NCBI RefSeq assembly: GCF_027887165.1
Contig: NC_077228.1
Coordinates: 183,793,643 to 183,857,642 of the forward strand
Origin: Monodelphis domestica
Lineage: Eukaryota > Chordata > Mammalia > Didelphimorphia > Didelphidae
DNA: 64,000 bases
Direction: 5' to 3'
The position numbers and the translations under genes are program-made. The notes below the pieces were generated by a model. It did not search any database, had not been told where the DNA came from, and saw nothing but the letters and a program-made list of their open reading frames with translations. Shown in pieces: positions 9,244 to 21,503 of this stretch; position 1 is the first letter of the stretch, and each line of letters begins with the position of its first letter.

Positions 9244-11259
9244 AAAAAAGGTAGACATTAGTGGCAGAGAAGCTCTTGGACTGTTATGCTTTTTGAACAT
9301 GGTAGTGATGCTTTTGACCCACCATCAGTAGAAAACACCTTTGGAGTTGTATTTTAACTTCAGTAGTAAGGATTAATTTGCAATGAGTTTGTGCCGATCT
9401 AGATCTTATATCAGGGAATAGAAAAATAACCTTACATTCCTTCTAACTAACCATAGGGTTTATTGATAATATGTAAGGCCCCCCCCCAGTGGTATGCATG
9501 TATGAAACAGGATACACAGATATATGCATGTGCCAATTAGCTTCTCCAACCATCCGTTTTCTCTGCTGTCCATTTTGATCCTGTATAGACAAAGTAGCAT
9601 ATATAGTCATAACAGGAAAACTGCTTCTGTTCAGAACTTCATGCTAAGTCTGAGTGGCCATAGTAGTTAGGGGTAGCATTGTTTTATACTCATGGAGTGA
9701 AGGGAATTGGAACTTTCTAGAGTAAAGAGACCTCAGGTAGCTTTCAGTACTCTAATTATGAGTAAACTAGCTAAGGATACATGCAAGAGTTTGGGAAAAT
9801 CACTTTGGTATCCTACTGCATTAGTTATTCTAACTATTTTTCTTCACCTTTTTCTACCTCCTCCTTTGTGGATCAGGTTTCATCATACAACACACTGGAG
9901 TCATCTCTGCTCTCTTACCTAATCTTCCTCCTGATGGTAACCCACACTGGTGAGATGCTTGGCAGAGTTGGGAATGAAGTACATGACTAGAGACCAGATT
10001 TTCTTCTATGTGGAGCTAATTGATTTAGCTGGGGATCAAACATGTGACCTTGGCCTCATTAGCCTCATGTTTTACCCACTTGAGGTCGTTATACTAGACA
10101 AAAATGTCTATAGAAAACAGCACTAACTACACCTGGGCCAACAGGTACAAATGACAGAGATCCTTAAACCTTGGTGAAGCTGGTCCACTGCATTGGTTAG
10201 GACAGGGAGGAACTCTACCTCAATCATTATCAGATGCTTTCCTCATTTATTTATTTTGACATTAAGAATTTAAACATTTCCTCCATCCCATTCCCCCTTT
10301 CAGAGTAATTTAAACTTCCTAACTAATTAACTAATTATTCCTGCAAATTTAGAACTAAGAAACATTGTTTGATGCATTGTTCCTTGAAAGGAGAAACTAT
10401 TTCCCTATTTGTCCTTGTGTCTTTGGTCCCTAGTACAAAGCCTGGGGCATAGCATATATTTAAAGGGCTTATCAAATTGCCCAGATACATTGCTAGTGCT
10501 CTTTAAATTTGGTGCCATAGGGCAAAGCTCAGTTGTCTTACCTTAGTTACAGCTCTAGGGAGACACTTAGTTGCTTCTTAGTCCTTTCTTAGGTTTAAGC
10601 CCTTTCTTTGGGAGAGACCCTAGTCAAGCAGCTTCTAATACCCTTCTATCCAGGATCCCAGGAGTTTTTGTATATCTTCTCCTCTAGTCAAGACCTCATT
10701 TTTCTAGGCTTCACCTTAGTGGCTGTTGATTAAATGCAGTCTTAGAAAATCCATGTTCTGGCCAGTCTGAATGCATATTAAAGCATTTCAAAATGTTGGA
10801 AGAGGAAGTCTGCATACTTAATATGTAATTTAGCTGAAAGAACTGGAACAACTTGCATTTCAGTATGTTCCTCATTTTGCAAATGAATGTTATTTTCGTA
10901 ATGGACCATAATGGTTCCCTCAGAGTTATTCTGGTCTGTCATGTTAATGTGGATGATGGTGCTTTAATACAAGTTGACTTTTGACTCCCTGGGCTGTACA
11001 CCATACCCGCCTGGCTCCTGAACACCACATCCCCAAGTTAGTTTTTGCCTTTATCAATTGATTTTTATTCCTCATTTCACTTCTTTCCCCAAGATGAGAA
11101 AGTATATGAATAATACATCAACAGGCTGTGAGCCACGTAAATAGGACTGAAGTGACAAAGAGCTGGTTTGAAAGTCTTGATGAAACTGGGATGGAGGGAA
11201 ACAGTGTCCTTCCTGTCTGCTCCTGTCTCTGCCTTTCTTCTTGTCTCTTTGGAGATGGA
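9244..11259. other. Mostly unassigned sequence
   Basis: No credible coding exon was seen. A C-rich homopolymer lies at about 9480-9487. A short L2/MIR-like tail lies near 10430-10480 (AAGCCTGGGGCATAGCATATATTTAAA). The part at 10750-10990 is repeat-free and reads like candidate conserved non-coding DNA (see findings). Confidence 0.4.
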
Positions 11260-11465
11260 ACCAGAAAGAACTCCCAGGCCTGCAATTTCTCCCACAGATT
11301 TGTTCTGTTTCAAAACAAGAGATGTTCATGTGGCAAAAGAATTGTTATCCTATGATAAGATTTCCTGGAGAGAGCTTTTTGGCTGTTATTGTTACAGAGA
11401 GTGGTTTTTGGTCTCAGTTCCTGGAAAGAAATTATAACCCTATTTCCTTCTTAAGAGATGATCTA
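11260..11465. repeat. Unnamed dispersed repeat, copy 2
   Basis: The block at 11361-11462 (TTTCCTGGAGAGAGCTTTTTGG ... GGTTTTTGGTCTCAGTTCCTGG ... TTCCTTCTTAAGAGATGAT) pairs with 5868-5960. A plus-strand L1 3' end follows it directly. Confidence 0.5.
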
Positions 11466-12345
11466 CTCTTATAATCAGAGAAATGCAAATCAAAACAACT
11501 CTGAGGTACCACCTCACACCTAGCAGATTGGCTAATATGACAGCAAAGGAAACTAAGAAATGTTGGAGGGGATGCGGCTAAATTGGGACATTAATACATT
11601 GCCGATGGAGTTGTTAACTGATCCAACCATTCTAGATGGCAATTTGGAATTATGCCCAAAGGGTGCTAAAATACTGTCTGCCCTTTGATACAGTCATAAT
11701 ACTGCTGGGTTTGTCCCCCAAAGAGATAATAAGGAAAAAGACCTGTACAAGAATATTTATAGCTGTGCTCTTTGTGGTGGCAAAAAATTGGTCAATGAGG
11801 GGATGCCCTTCTCTTGGGGAATGGCTGAACAAATTGTGGTATCTGTTGGTGACGGAATACTATTGTGCTCAAAGGAATAATGAACTGGAGGAATCTCATG
11901 TGAACTGAAACGACCTCCAGGAATTGATGCAGAGTGAAAGGAGCAGAACCAGGAGGACATTGTACACAGAGATGAATACACTGTGGTACAATTGAATGTA
12001 ATGGACTTCTCTACTAGCAGCAATGCAATGATCCAGGACAATTCTGAGGGACTTATGAGAAAGAACACTAGCCACATCCAGAGAAAGAACTGTGGGAGTA
12101 GAAACACTAAAGATAGCACAACTGCTTGATCATATGGGTTGATGGTGATATAATTGGGGATGTAGACTCTAAACTATCACCCTAGTGCAAGCAATAATAT
12201 GGAAATAGGTCTTGATCAGTGACACATGTAAAATCCAGTAGAATTGCTTGTTGGCTACAGGAGGGTGGTGGGTGGAGGGGAAGGAAAACATGAATCATGT
12301 AACCATGGAAAAAAATTCTAAATTAATTAATTAAGTAAATAAACA
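11466..12345 (+). mobile_element. L1 3' end, 5'-truncated, the only clear plus-strand L1
   Basis: It begins in the last part of ORF2 (AGAGAAATGCAAATCAAAACAACTCTGAGGTACC, homologous to the mammalian L1 ORF2 end). It retains a 90-residue frame (11636-11908) with CLPFDTVIILLGLSPKEIIR and FVVAKNWSMRGCPSLGEWLN, and runs through the 3' UTR to an A-rich, TTAA-repeat tail at about 12310-12345. The homologous frame on the minus strand is at 14938-14666. It is about 880 bp and clearly truncated at the 5' end. Confidence 0.85.
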
Positions 12346-13650
12346 TACGAGATGATCCAGAAATATCTTTTTTTTTTTTGCCTTAGACTAGGAAAATGGC
12401 ACTACTGGAAGGTGTGGCAATGAGAGTATCCTCAGATAACTTCCCACCCATCCCCCCACCATGAGGACATTTCCCTATGGGAGATAAGAATCAATAAATC
12501 TTCCTTAGATTCAATAGCGTCATTTTTGCTTCTTAGACAAGATTCTCTCTTCTACTAGGCTTACTCTCTTTTGCCAGACTTTTAATTCTCTGTTTCCGGG
12601 CAACTGTTAATGGACTTGCCCTCTATTCTGGTCCCACTTGATACCTTTCTTTCTCCTTCCCACTCTCAGGCCCTATTCAGTCTATGGCAATTTCCTCCTC
12701 CCCCTATTCCTCACTAGTTCTCCTCATCACTGCTAGTCAATCCCCATTTGCTGTGCTGAGTATTTATTTGTAAAGCACTTTAGAGAGACAGGAATGGGGT
12801 CTAATTTGCTGAGGATCCTGATGTCTTTCTTCTTCTCCTTCCAGCCTTTTCCCGAGGTCTCTCTGGTCTCATCCCCCCAATTTTCTTTTCAGTTCTACTC
12901 ATAACCTGGAGAAGATAGAATTATTTGTTTTGAGACAATTCAACATTTATATCCAGAAAAGCCAACTTCTGAAATGAAATATGGTCTATTATTACTTGAG
13001 CATCACTTTTGAACAAAGCCTTTCAGTTTCAACTGAAAATTACTATCCTGCAGGGAGGCATCAACTGGAGGACCCCCAGTGCGTAAAAGAAGGAGGAAAT
13101 TCAGTAGCTAGCAGGGAAAGAAGAGTCAAGTCATATTTTCACTGTTTGTTTATTCATTCAATTCTGAAATTGGCAAGTTTGCCAAAAAACAAACCCATGC
13201 TGGGTACAAGTAAATACAAAGGCATAGAGATTTATTAGAGTATAGGAGAACTCCAAAGGCAAGGGTGACTCCATAATGGAGTAGAAAAGACACCAATTAA
13301 GTAATGTGGGTTTCACACTATAAGCCAGAGGGAGAATAGGCAGGTTGGATCTCACGGTATGTGGATACATTTCTAGAGATGCTTAATGGAAGCCTCAGAA
13401 ATCACCTCTTACTTTCATCATAAGATTCATATAATAAACATGCAGTGGCTCAGCTGGCAGTTTCTATGCAATTCATCCCCAACTGTTATTAACTCTACTG
13501 GAAATAGGGATTTGGAGCCAAGTATCCTAGATTTGAATATGGCTCTACCACTTGGGCAAATCACAAAGTCTTCTTCATCTTCTCCATCATACATTGACCT
13601 CCATTTTCTTGCATTCTTTCCTGCTGCATTCAGAGATAGCACCAAAATTA
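12346..13650. other. Unassigned sequence
   Basis: No gene or clear repeat was recognised. Short open frames lack coding character. A TTAA repeat at 13645-13668 marks the tail of the next SINE. Confidence 0.4.
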
Positions 13651-13654
13651 ATTA

Positions 13655-13861
13655 ATTAATTAATTAAAACCCCTTATTTTCTGTATCTTTGAATTGATAC
13701 TAAGTATCAATTACAAGTTAGAAGAGTGGTAAGGGCTAGGCAATTGGGGTTGCGACTTGCCGAAAGTCACAAAGCTAAAAAGTGTCTTGAAGTAAGATCT
13801 GAACCCAGGACCTCCTGTCACCAAGCCTGGCTCCCTATCCACTGAGCTACCTGGCTCCCCC
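13655..13861 (-). mobile_element. tRNA-derived SINE with GGAAGGTAAGGG-type tail (family B)
   Basis: On the minus strand it runs from GGGGGAGCCAGGTAGCTCAGTGG through the usual body to a tail near TTACCACTCTTCTAACTTG and a TTAA/A-rich end. This is the SINE1-like family that recurs throughout the window. Confidence 0.75.
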
Positions 13862-13904
13862 AGTACCATAATTTATTTAACTGTGTCCTGGGCCTTGGTC
13901 TGTT

Positions 13905-14045
13905 TTTTAGTAAGCATTCATTAAATGTCTTCTGCATGTCTGGTTCTGTGTTAGGTAATGGGGAAACAAAGTCAAAAATGGAAGTCTCTGCATTCAAAGA
14001 GAATGTATGCATTCTACTGGGGAAGAAAGATGAGATATATACATC
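13905..14045 (-). mobile_element. L2 3' end, antisense
   Basis: GTAAGCATTCATTAAATGTCTTCTGCATGTCTGGTTCTGTGTTAGG is the antisense L2 3' terminus. Confidence 0.6.
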
Positions 14046-15145
14046 TAGTTCTTGATTAGGGTGAGTAATGAATCCCCTGAAGTGTTCCTGCATCACATGA
14101 ACTATTTGTTTCCATTGGTCTGGAACCAATGACCACATTCTATAGAATTATAACTTCAAATAATATGAATTCAAATACACATGACTATATCAAGGACTTA
14201 ATTATTATTAATTATCCTTAATACTGTGTATTCAGATACAGATTTCATATAAGTTTTTTTTTTCTTTTTCATTTTTAAAAATTAATTAATTAAGAATATT
14301 TTTCCATGATAATATGATTCATGTTCTTTCCCTTCCCTCTTCCCTTCCTACCTTGAGTTGATGAGCAATTCCAATTGGTTATACATATATCATTGTTCAA
14401 AACCTATTTCCATATTATTAATATCTGCAATAGAGTGATCTTTTAAAGTCTAAATTGCCAATCATATCCTCTTTGAACCACATGATCAAGCATATGTTTT
14501 TCTTCTGCATTTCTGTTCCCACAGCTCTTTCTCTGGATGTGGATAGCATTCTTTCCCACAAGTTCCTCAGGATTTTCTTGGGTCATTGCATTGCTATTAG
14601 TAGAAAAGTCTGATGCATTTGATTGTGCCACAGTGTCTCAGTCTCCTGGTTCTGCTCCTTTTGCTCTACATCGATTCTTGGAGGTCTTTCCAGTTCACAT
14701 AGAAATCCTCCATTTCATCATTCCTTTCAGTATAACAATATTCCATCACCATCAGGTACCATGATTTGTCTAGCCATTTCTCAATCAATGGACACCCCCC
14801 CCTTTTCCATTTTTTTTTTGCCACCACAAAGAGCACAGCTACAAATATTTTTGTACAATTATTTATCCTTATTATCTCTTTGGGACACATACCTAGTAGT
14901 GGTATTGCTGGATCAAAGGGAATGCATTCTTTGGGCATGGTTCAAAATTGCCTTCCAGAATGACTGGATTAATTCACAACTCTACCAGCAATGTATATGT
15001 CCCAATTTTGCCACATCGCTTCCAACATTTATTATTTTCCTTTACTGCCATATTGGCCAATCTGCTAGGTGTGAGGTGGTACCTCAAAGTTGTTTTTTTT
15101 TTGTATTTCTCTAATTATGAGAGATTTAGAACACTTTTTTATGTG

Positions 15146-16048
15146 TGTAAGAGAAGTTACAAAAAAGGAGAAAAAATCAGATCCAGCAATGCAAATGAAC
15201 AGTCCAAGCCAGGAAAGGCAAGGAAGACTCAAGATTCCAGGAAGGAATAGAGGACCTGAGAGAATTCAAAACTGCCAGCTTACTTCTGGTCAGCTCTCTG
15301 CTGGAATGGACAGTCTGAGAGGAGGATCTCTGAGGGGGAGGAACCTTCTGGACATTGATTACCTTCCAGTGAACCCCTAAATCTCTATGGTTCAAGCTAA
15401 AGACAAAAGTAGAGTGGGACTTCATAGGAAGCAGTCTCCTGAGAAGATCTTTCTTTCCCCAAATAGTCCTGAACTTCAGCTTATAGCAAGATTATCTCAG
15501 GAGGAAGGACAACCAGCAACTGACCAAAAGGAGATCAGGCTGATAGCCTGAACCCCTCAGGATATGGGCGAGGGGAAGGTCAGTTTCCTGTTTCCCACTT
15601 TCCTCACCCAACACCCTCACTTTCCCAGCCTTGTATGTCCTCAAAAATAAGGTGTTACCATTTAGATCAGTTCTGCGTGCCTTCTGACATCAAAGAAGGT
15701 AACTGAAGATTTGGGGAGAACCATACCTTTCCCAAAAGAGGAGAATTAACTCAAGGCCAGGGCTGAGGATTGAACTCAGGTCTCAAAAGTGAAAAGTGGC
15801 AGTTGGGATATTGGGAGGATCTAGAGGCAGGAAATTTACTCTGCCACTCAACAACAGCTAATATCAAGAAGGGAGGCCATGGGTCATTTCTCTAAAACCT
15901 CCTCCAGTCTTTAACCTCCACCTCCTAAACCCAGTCTCTGAGGGGGCATATTCTGTTCATCTGGAAGACAAATTGTGCTATCTTTCCCAAAGGGAAGATC
16001 AATTTCTTCCCTCTTTCTGATTCTCTTTCACCTCCTCTCTCCAGTTCC

Positions 16049-16089
<41 letters not shown>

Positions 16090-16112
16090 CCTCTTTCTGG
16101 TCATACATTACA
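15146..16112. mobile_element. Probable solo LTR of an endogenous retrovirus, inside an L1
   Basis: The block is not L1, and the flanking L1 sequence is continuous without it. It begins TGTAA and ends TTACA, a perfect inverted repeat of the LTR TG..CA type. It is about 967 bp and carries a TG microsatellite (16051-16088) near its right end. A short target duplication (ATGTG left, related ATGC right) is plausible but imperfect. No internal retroviral region is seen, so I read it as an old solo LTR younger than its host L1. The family is not recognised. Confidence 0.55.
16051..16088. repeat. (TG)n microsatellite
   Basis: Nineteen uninterrupted TG units, inside the LTR-like block. Confidence 0.95.
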
Positions 16113-16956
16113 GATGCTTATTGATAGTTTTGATTTCTTTATCTGAAAACTGCTTATTCATGTCTTTTGCCATTTATTAATTAAGGAACAGTTTAATTTT
16201 TTTTTTGTACAATTGACTTAGCGCCTTATAAATTTAAGAAATTATACCTTTGTCAGAGGTTTTTGCTATGAAGATTTCCCCCAATTTGTTGCTTCCCTTC
16301 TAATTTTCATTGTATTGATTTTTTTGTACAAAAACCTTTTTAATTTAATGTAATCAAAATTATTAATTTTACATTTTGTAATACTCTATCTCTTGCTTGG
16401 TCTTAAATTCTTTCCTTTCCCATAGATCTGACAAGTATACTATTCTATGGTCACCTAATTTACTTATAATTTCCCTCTTTATATTTGTCAGTTACCCATT
16501 CTGAATTTATCTTGGTATAGGGTGTGAGATGTTGATATAGATCTGATTTTCCCCATACTGTTTTCTAATTTTCCCAGCAGTTTTTATCACATAGTGATTT
16601 TTTATCCCCAAAGCTAGGATCTTTGGGTTTATTGAACACTAGCTTGCTGAGGTCATTTACCCCAAGTCTATTCTACTGATTTTCCCTTCTGTCTCTTAGC
16701 CGGTACCATATTGTTTTGATGATCACCATTTTATAGTACAGTTTCAGATCTGGTACTGCTAGGCCTCCATTCTTCACATTTTTTCATTAGTTCCCTTGAT
16801 ATGCTTGATCTTTTGTTCTTCCAAATAAACTTTGTTATAATTTTTCTAATTCAGTAAAAAAGTTTCTTGGTAGTTTGATAGGCATGGCACTGAATAAGTG
16901 AATTAATTTGGTAGGATTGTCATTTTTATTATGTTAGTTCATCCTACCCATGAGCA

Positions 16957-17060
16957 ATTAATGTTTTTTCATCACCAACAGATACCACAATTTGTTCAGC
17001 CATTCCTCAATCTAAGGGTATCCCCTCATTTTCCAATTTTTTTGCCACCACAAAGTTCCT
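16957..17060 (-). mobile_element. L1 3'-end snippet lodged in the RT region of an L1
   Basis: The text TCATCACCAACAGATACCACAATTTGTTCAGCC ... TTTTTTGCCACCACAAAG belongs to the L1 3' region. It is the same text as at 14740-14830 and 22010-22095, yet here it sits in the middle of ORF2 RT-coding sequence. It looks like a small insertion or a patch copied in during repair. Confidence 0.6.
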
Positions 17061-18789
17061 GATGATTTTAAATAAATACTGCTCATTATTTTGAGGAAAA
17101 TAAATTTATTCCTATGCTTTCTAGTGTTTCCAATAGGAATGGTGTTGTATTCTGTCAAAGGCTTTTTCTGAATCTATTGAAATAATCATGTGATTTCTGT
17201 TGGTTTGGTTATTGATATGGTCTATTATATAGATGGTTTTTCCTAATATTAAACCATCTTTTCATTCCTGGTATAAATTCTACCTGGTTATAATGAATAA
17301 TCCTTGTGATGACTTGCTGTAGTCTTTTTGCTAGTATTCCATTTGAGATTTTTTACATATATGTTCATTAAGGAGATTGGTCTGCAGTTTTCTTTCTCTG
17401 TTTTTGACCTGTCTGGCTTTGGAGTCAGTACTATATTTGTGTCATAAAAGGAATTTGGTAGAAATCCTTCTTTGCTTATTTTGTCAAGTAGTTTGTATAG
17501 TATTGGGAATAGTTGTTCTTGAAATGTTTGATAGAATTCACTTGTGAATCCATATGGCCCTGAGTATTTTTTCTTGGGAAGTTCCTTAATGGCTTGTTCA
17601 ATTTCTTTTTTTTGAGATAGGATTGTTTAGGTATTCTATTTACTCTTTTGTTAATCTAGGTAGTTTATATTTTTGTAAATATTCACCGATTTCCCCTAGG
17701 TTGCCTTATTTATTGCCATGTAATTGGGTGAAATAGTTCTTAATAATTACCTTAATTTCCTTTTCATTAGAGGTGAGGTCATCCTTTTCATCTTTGATAC
17801 TGTTAATTTAATTTTCTTCTTTTTTATTAGATTAACTAGTACTTTATTTATTTTATTTGTTTTTTTAAAGTACAAGTTCCTAGTCTTATTTATTAGCTCA
17901 ATAGTTATTTTACTTTCAATTTTATTAATTTCTCCTTTGATTTTTAGGATTTCCAATTTATTTTTTATCTTGGGATTTTTAATTTGTTCTCTTTCTAGTT
18001 TTTTAAGTTGCATGCCCAATTCATTGACCTCTTCCCTCTATGATTTGTTGATATAAGCATTCATGGATATAATTTTTCTCCTGAGTACTGCTTTGGTTGC
18101 ATCCCATAGATTTTGATATGTTGTTTCCTCATTGTCATTCTCTTCAATGAAATTGGTAATTTGATTTATTATTTGACCCACCAGTTTTGTAGAATTAGAT
18201 TATTTATTTTCCAATTAATTTTAAATTTGACTTTCCATAGACCCTTATTGTTTATGATTTTTATTGCATTATGATCTGAATAAATTTCACTTATTTTTTC
18301 TGCTTTCCTACATTTGTTTACAATGTTTTTATACCCTAGTACATGGTCAGTCTTTGGGTATATGCCATGTGCTGTTGAAAAAAAAGGTATATTCCTTTTG
18401 ATCCCTATTTATTTTTCTCCAGATATCTATTATGTCTAATTTTTATAACATTTCATTCAGTTCCCTTACTTTTTTCTTATTTATTTTTTGGTTCAGTTTA
18501 TCTAGTTCTTATAGGGAAAGTTTAAAATCCTCCACTAGTATGGTTTTATTATTTCCTCCTTAAACTCCTTTAGTTTCTCCTTTAGAGATCTGAATGCTAT
18601 ACCATTTTGTGTATATATGTTGAGTACTGATATTTCTTCATTATTCATACTGACTTTCATCAAAATACAATTGCCTTCCTTATCTATTTTAATCAGATCT
18701 ATTTTTGCTTTAGCTTTGTCTGAGATCATAATTGCTACTCCTGTCTTCTTTGTCTCAGTTGCAGTGTTCCAGAAGTTTAAGCAAAGTTT

Positions 18790-19760
18790 TCAAATATAAT
18801 GGCATAAAACAGACAATATACAGAATATAGTAGAAGTCAGTGCAGTTTAAAGTTTTCATAACTTATGTAACCAACCTGTTTCTGGATATACAATATGAGG
18901 AATTAGTATGAATGATGAAGATGGTCCCAGAAGTCTTAGATGAGTTTTAGGCATTAATGAGGGACATCTTGTACAAAGCAAATTTAGTAGGGTTGCACTA
19001 ATATCTGGGCAGATCTGGAATGATCTCCTGTTTGAGGTAGCACTTAAGACAAGTTTTGAAGGAAGCTCATTTCTTGGAACCTCAGGGGAAGAGGAAAGAC
19101 ATTTAGGAATGGATGAGAACTTATGTAAAGGTGGAGAAAAGAGGAATGGAATGTCACATGTGAAGACTAACAAGAAAACTAATGGTTAGAATGTAGAGCA
19201 TAGGAAGGAGAGTAATATGTCATAAATCTGAAAATCAAGACTAGAGCCAGGCTGTGAAGGGCTATCACCTCCCAACAGAGGAATTTTTATTTTATCCTAG
19301 GGAAAGTAAGGAACTATTAGAATTTTTTTTGAGTCAAGGATGATAAAACTGTACTTTAGAAATATTATTTGGGAAGCCAAGAAGCACAGTGGATGGAGTG
19401 CCAGACCTGGAGTCAGGAAGACCCAAGTTCAAATCTAACTTCAGACACTGTGTGTGACCCTGGGTAAGTCACTTGACCCTGTTTGCTTCAGTTTCCTCAT
19501 CTGTCAAATGATCTGGGGAAGGAAATGACAAACCATTAAAGTACCTTTGCCAAGAAAACCCCAAATGGGCCATGAAAAGTTTGACATGACTGAAATGACT
19601 GAACAACAGCAATGTTAAGAATGGATAAGAGAAGAGTGAGACTGAAGGCAAAGTGTCCTATTAGGCTACAGATCCAAAAATAGGCATCAAGGATCATGAA
19701 CTAGCATGGTAACAATATAAGTGGAGAGAAAGGTTAAGATGGGAAAGAGTTTAAGGCATC
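18790..19760 (-). mobile_element. L2 LINE body, antisense, interrupted by a SINE
   Basis: Antisense L2 phrases (CTGTGAAGGGCTATCACCTCCC, TTTTATCCTAGGGAAAGTAAGG) flank a family A SINE at 19368-19612. The L2 resumes after the SINE (AGAGTGAGACTGAAGGCAAAG). Confidence 0.55.
19368..19612 (+). mobile_element. RTE-tailed SINE (family A), nearly full length
   Basis: It has the head AAGAAGCACAGTGGATGGAGTGCC and the body CCTCATCTGTCAAATGATCTGG. The RTE-like tail TTTGCCAAGAAAACCCCAAATGG ends GACTGAACAACAGC. Confidence 0.85.
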
Positions 19761-19895
19761 TAATTTCCTACAAACGCAAACCTACAGTTCTCTAATGCTA
19801 AAGTGGTGCTTGTCAAATTCTTTCTGTATATGTAACATACAGACATAATTAGGTTAATTAAATTAAAATAATTAAATAATTAAAACTTCCCTAAG

Positions 19896-20045
19896 AAGGG
19901 CAATTAAAATCTGACCTCAGCCACTTCCTAACTGTATGATGATTCTGGACAAGTCACTTCACCTCTATTGCTTAGGCCTTAATTCTTTTCTGTTATAGAA
20001 CTGATAGCAGTATTGTTTCTATGATGGAAGGTTAAGATTTAAAAA
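19896..20045 (+). mobile_element. Family B SINE, 5'-truncated
   Basis: GACCTCAGCCACTTCCTAACTG through TTCTATGATGGAAGGTTAAG and an A-run is the family B body and tail. Confidence 0.65.
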
Positions 20046-20842
20046 AACCCACAATGACTCACTAAGACTTTTAGGATGCCTCAGATAAGCATGCAGGTAA
20101 ATGAAGATAGATATTTTACACAAGCATGATGTGTGTATATATATAAACTATATTACATATGTAATATATACACTTACATGATGAGTGATGTCCTGTAAAA
20201 ATAGTAAACTATCTCTCAAGCTGAACTGTCAAGCCTTCAAATGAAGAAAAGTAGTGAAACTTTGATCGGTTGGCCATGAAGCCTGAGTGCCTAACACACA
20301 TGTGCTTAAAAGACTATTTTACATAGAAATTGCAGAAGTCAAGCACTGACACGGAGGTTGGAAGATTTTAAATTTTTATTGGTTCGTGAAGCTATAGGGT
20401 TTGCAAAAATGAGAAGGAATCAGTCCTTTTCAACTCTACCCCTTTCCCCTCTGGTGAAAGCAATGAGTTGAACTAGGAGAGATTTGAGACCTTTCCCATT
20501 CTCCCCATTCCCCTAAATGCTCATTTTTAAATTCTTTTACAGATTTTTGTCATTAAAAGCTAAACTAACTAAATTAAGAGGGGGAAAAAGTCTGGACTGA
20601 ATCTCATCTAACTCTCAAGCATAATCAACAGGGCAATGAGGGGATTTTAAAATGAGGAGATAAGTAGTAGAATTTTTGGATTGTCTCTACAAAACATCCT
20701 AGAATCATATGGATAGGGTCAAGGAAATGAGAGGGTAAATAGCCAAGGTCTTGGGTCAAAGGGGAAAGGAAAATATAAGAACTTTAAAAGGCTCCTTGTT
20801 TTCAGAACCCTTGAAGCCCTGTTCCCCAAGAATATAAGTATT
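20046..20842. other. Unassigned sequence
   Basis: AT-rich, with a short alternating TATA stretch near 20133-20175. No gene or named repeat recognised. Confidence 0.4.
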
Positions 20843-21018
20843 GGGGGCACTAAGGTGGCTCAACGGATTGAAAGCCAAGCCTAGAGATGGGAGGTCCTGG
20901 GTTCAAATGTGACTTTAGACACATCCTAGCTGTGTGACCCTGGGCAAGTCATTCAACCCCAAATGCCTAGCCCTTACCCCTCTTCCGCCTTGGAACCAAT
21001 ATACAATATTGGTCTTTA
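20843..21018 (+). mobile_element. Family B SINE
   Basis: GGGGGCACTAAGGTGGCTCAACGG, GGAGGTCCTGGGTTCAAATG, CTAGCTGTGTGACCCTGGGC and TTGGAACCAATATACAATATTGG mark an almost complete copy. Confidence 0.8.
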
Positions 21019-21503
21019 AAATAAAAATATTTTATTTTTCCAATTACATATAATAACAATGTTAAACATATTTTCCAAAATTCTGAAATCCAAATTATCT
21101 GCCTCTCTCCCTTCCCTCTCCTCTTCTGGAGATTGTATGCAATTTGATCTGCATTATGCATGTATTATCATGCAAAACTTACTTTCATATTGGTTATTGT
21201 TATAAAAGAATTTTTATATAAAACCAAATCTTAAAATAAAAACACAAGCTAAAATAAAAAAAAAAAACTGAACTCCCACAGTTCTTTCTCTGGTGATGGC
21301 TTGCTTGCATTCTTTATCACAAGTAATTCAGAATTATTCTGTATCATTATATTGCTGAGTAGCTAAGTCTTTCACAGCTGATCACTATACAATATTGCTG
21401 TTACTGTGTACAATGTTCTAACAGTTCTGCTTATCTTGCTATCAATTCATGTAGATCTTTCCATCTTTTTCTGAAATCATCTTGCTCATCATTTCTTTTT
21501 TAT
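21019..21503 (-). mobile_element. L1 3' UTR copy 1 of a tandem pair
   Basis: An antisense L1 3' UTR starting at the T-rich tail (TATTTTATTTTTCCAATTACATATAATAAC). It ends abruptly at TCATCATTTC, next to a second tail. Confidence 0.75.

Larger units (their letters stand above)
14270..18775 (-). mobile_element. LINE-1, 3.5 kb of L1 sequence split by an LTR
   Basis: From the left there is a TTAA-repeat tail and 3' UTR (14270-14660), then the end of ORF2 (14666-15145). A roughly 967-bp foreign block follows (15146-16112), then ORF2 resumes (16113-17700, the RT side) and the endonuclease side lies at 17724-18775. Joining the L1 text across the block reproduces the order expected from other mammalian L1s (TTTAGAACACTTTTTTATGTG then TTATTGATAGTTTTGATTTC). 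The 5' end is lost inside the endonuclease. A frame at 18729-18535 still reads MISDKAKAKIDLIKIDKEGN, like the endonuclease at 381-1175. Multiple stops make it non-functional. Confidence 0.85.

Noticed and set aside
14623-15114. A 163-codon plus-strand frame
   Set aside because: It is the antisense shadow of the L1 3' end on the minus strand.
15150-16110. The idea that this block is a host gene exon
   Set aside because: It splits an L1 precisely, has TGTAA/TTACA ends and shows no long frame with protein features.
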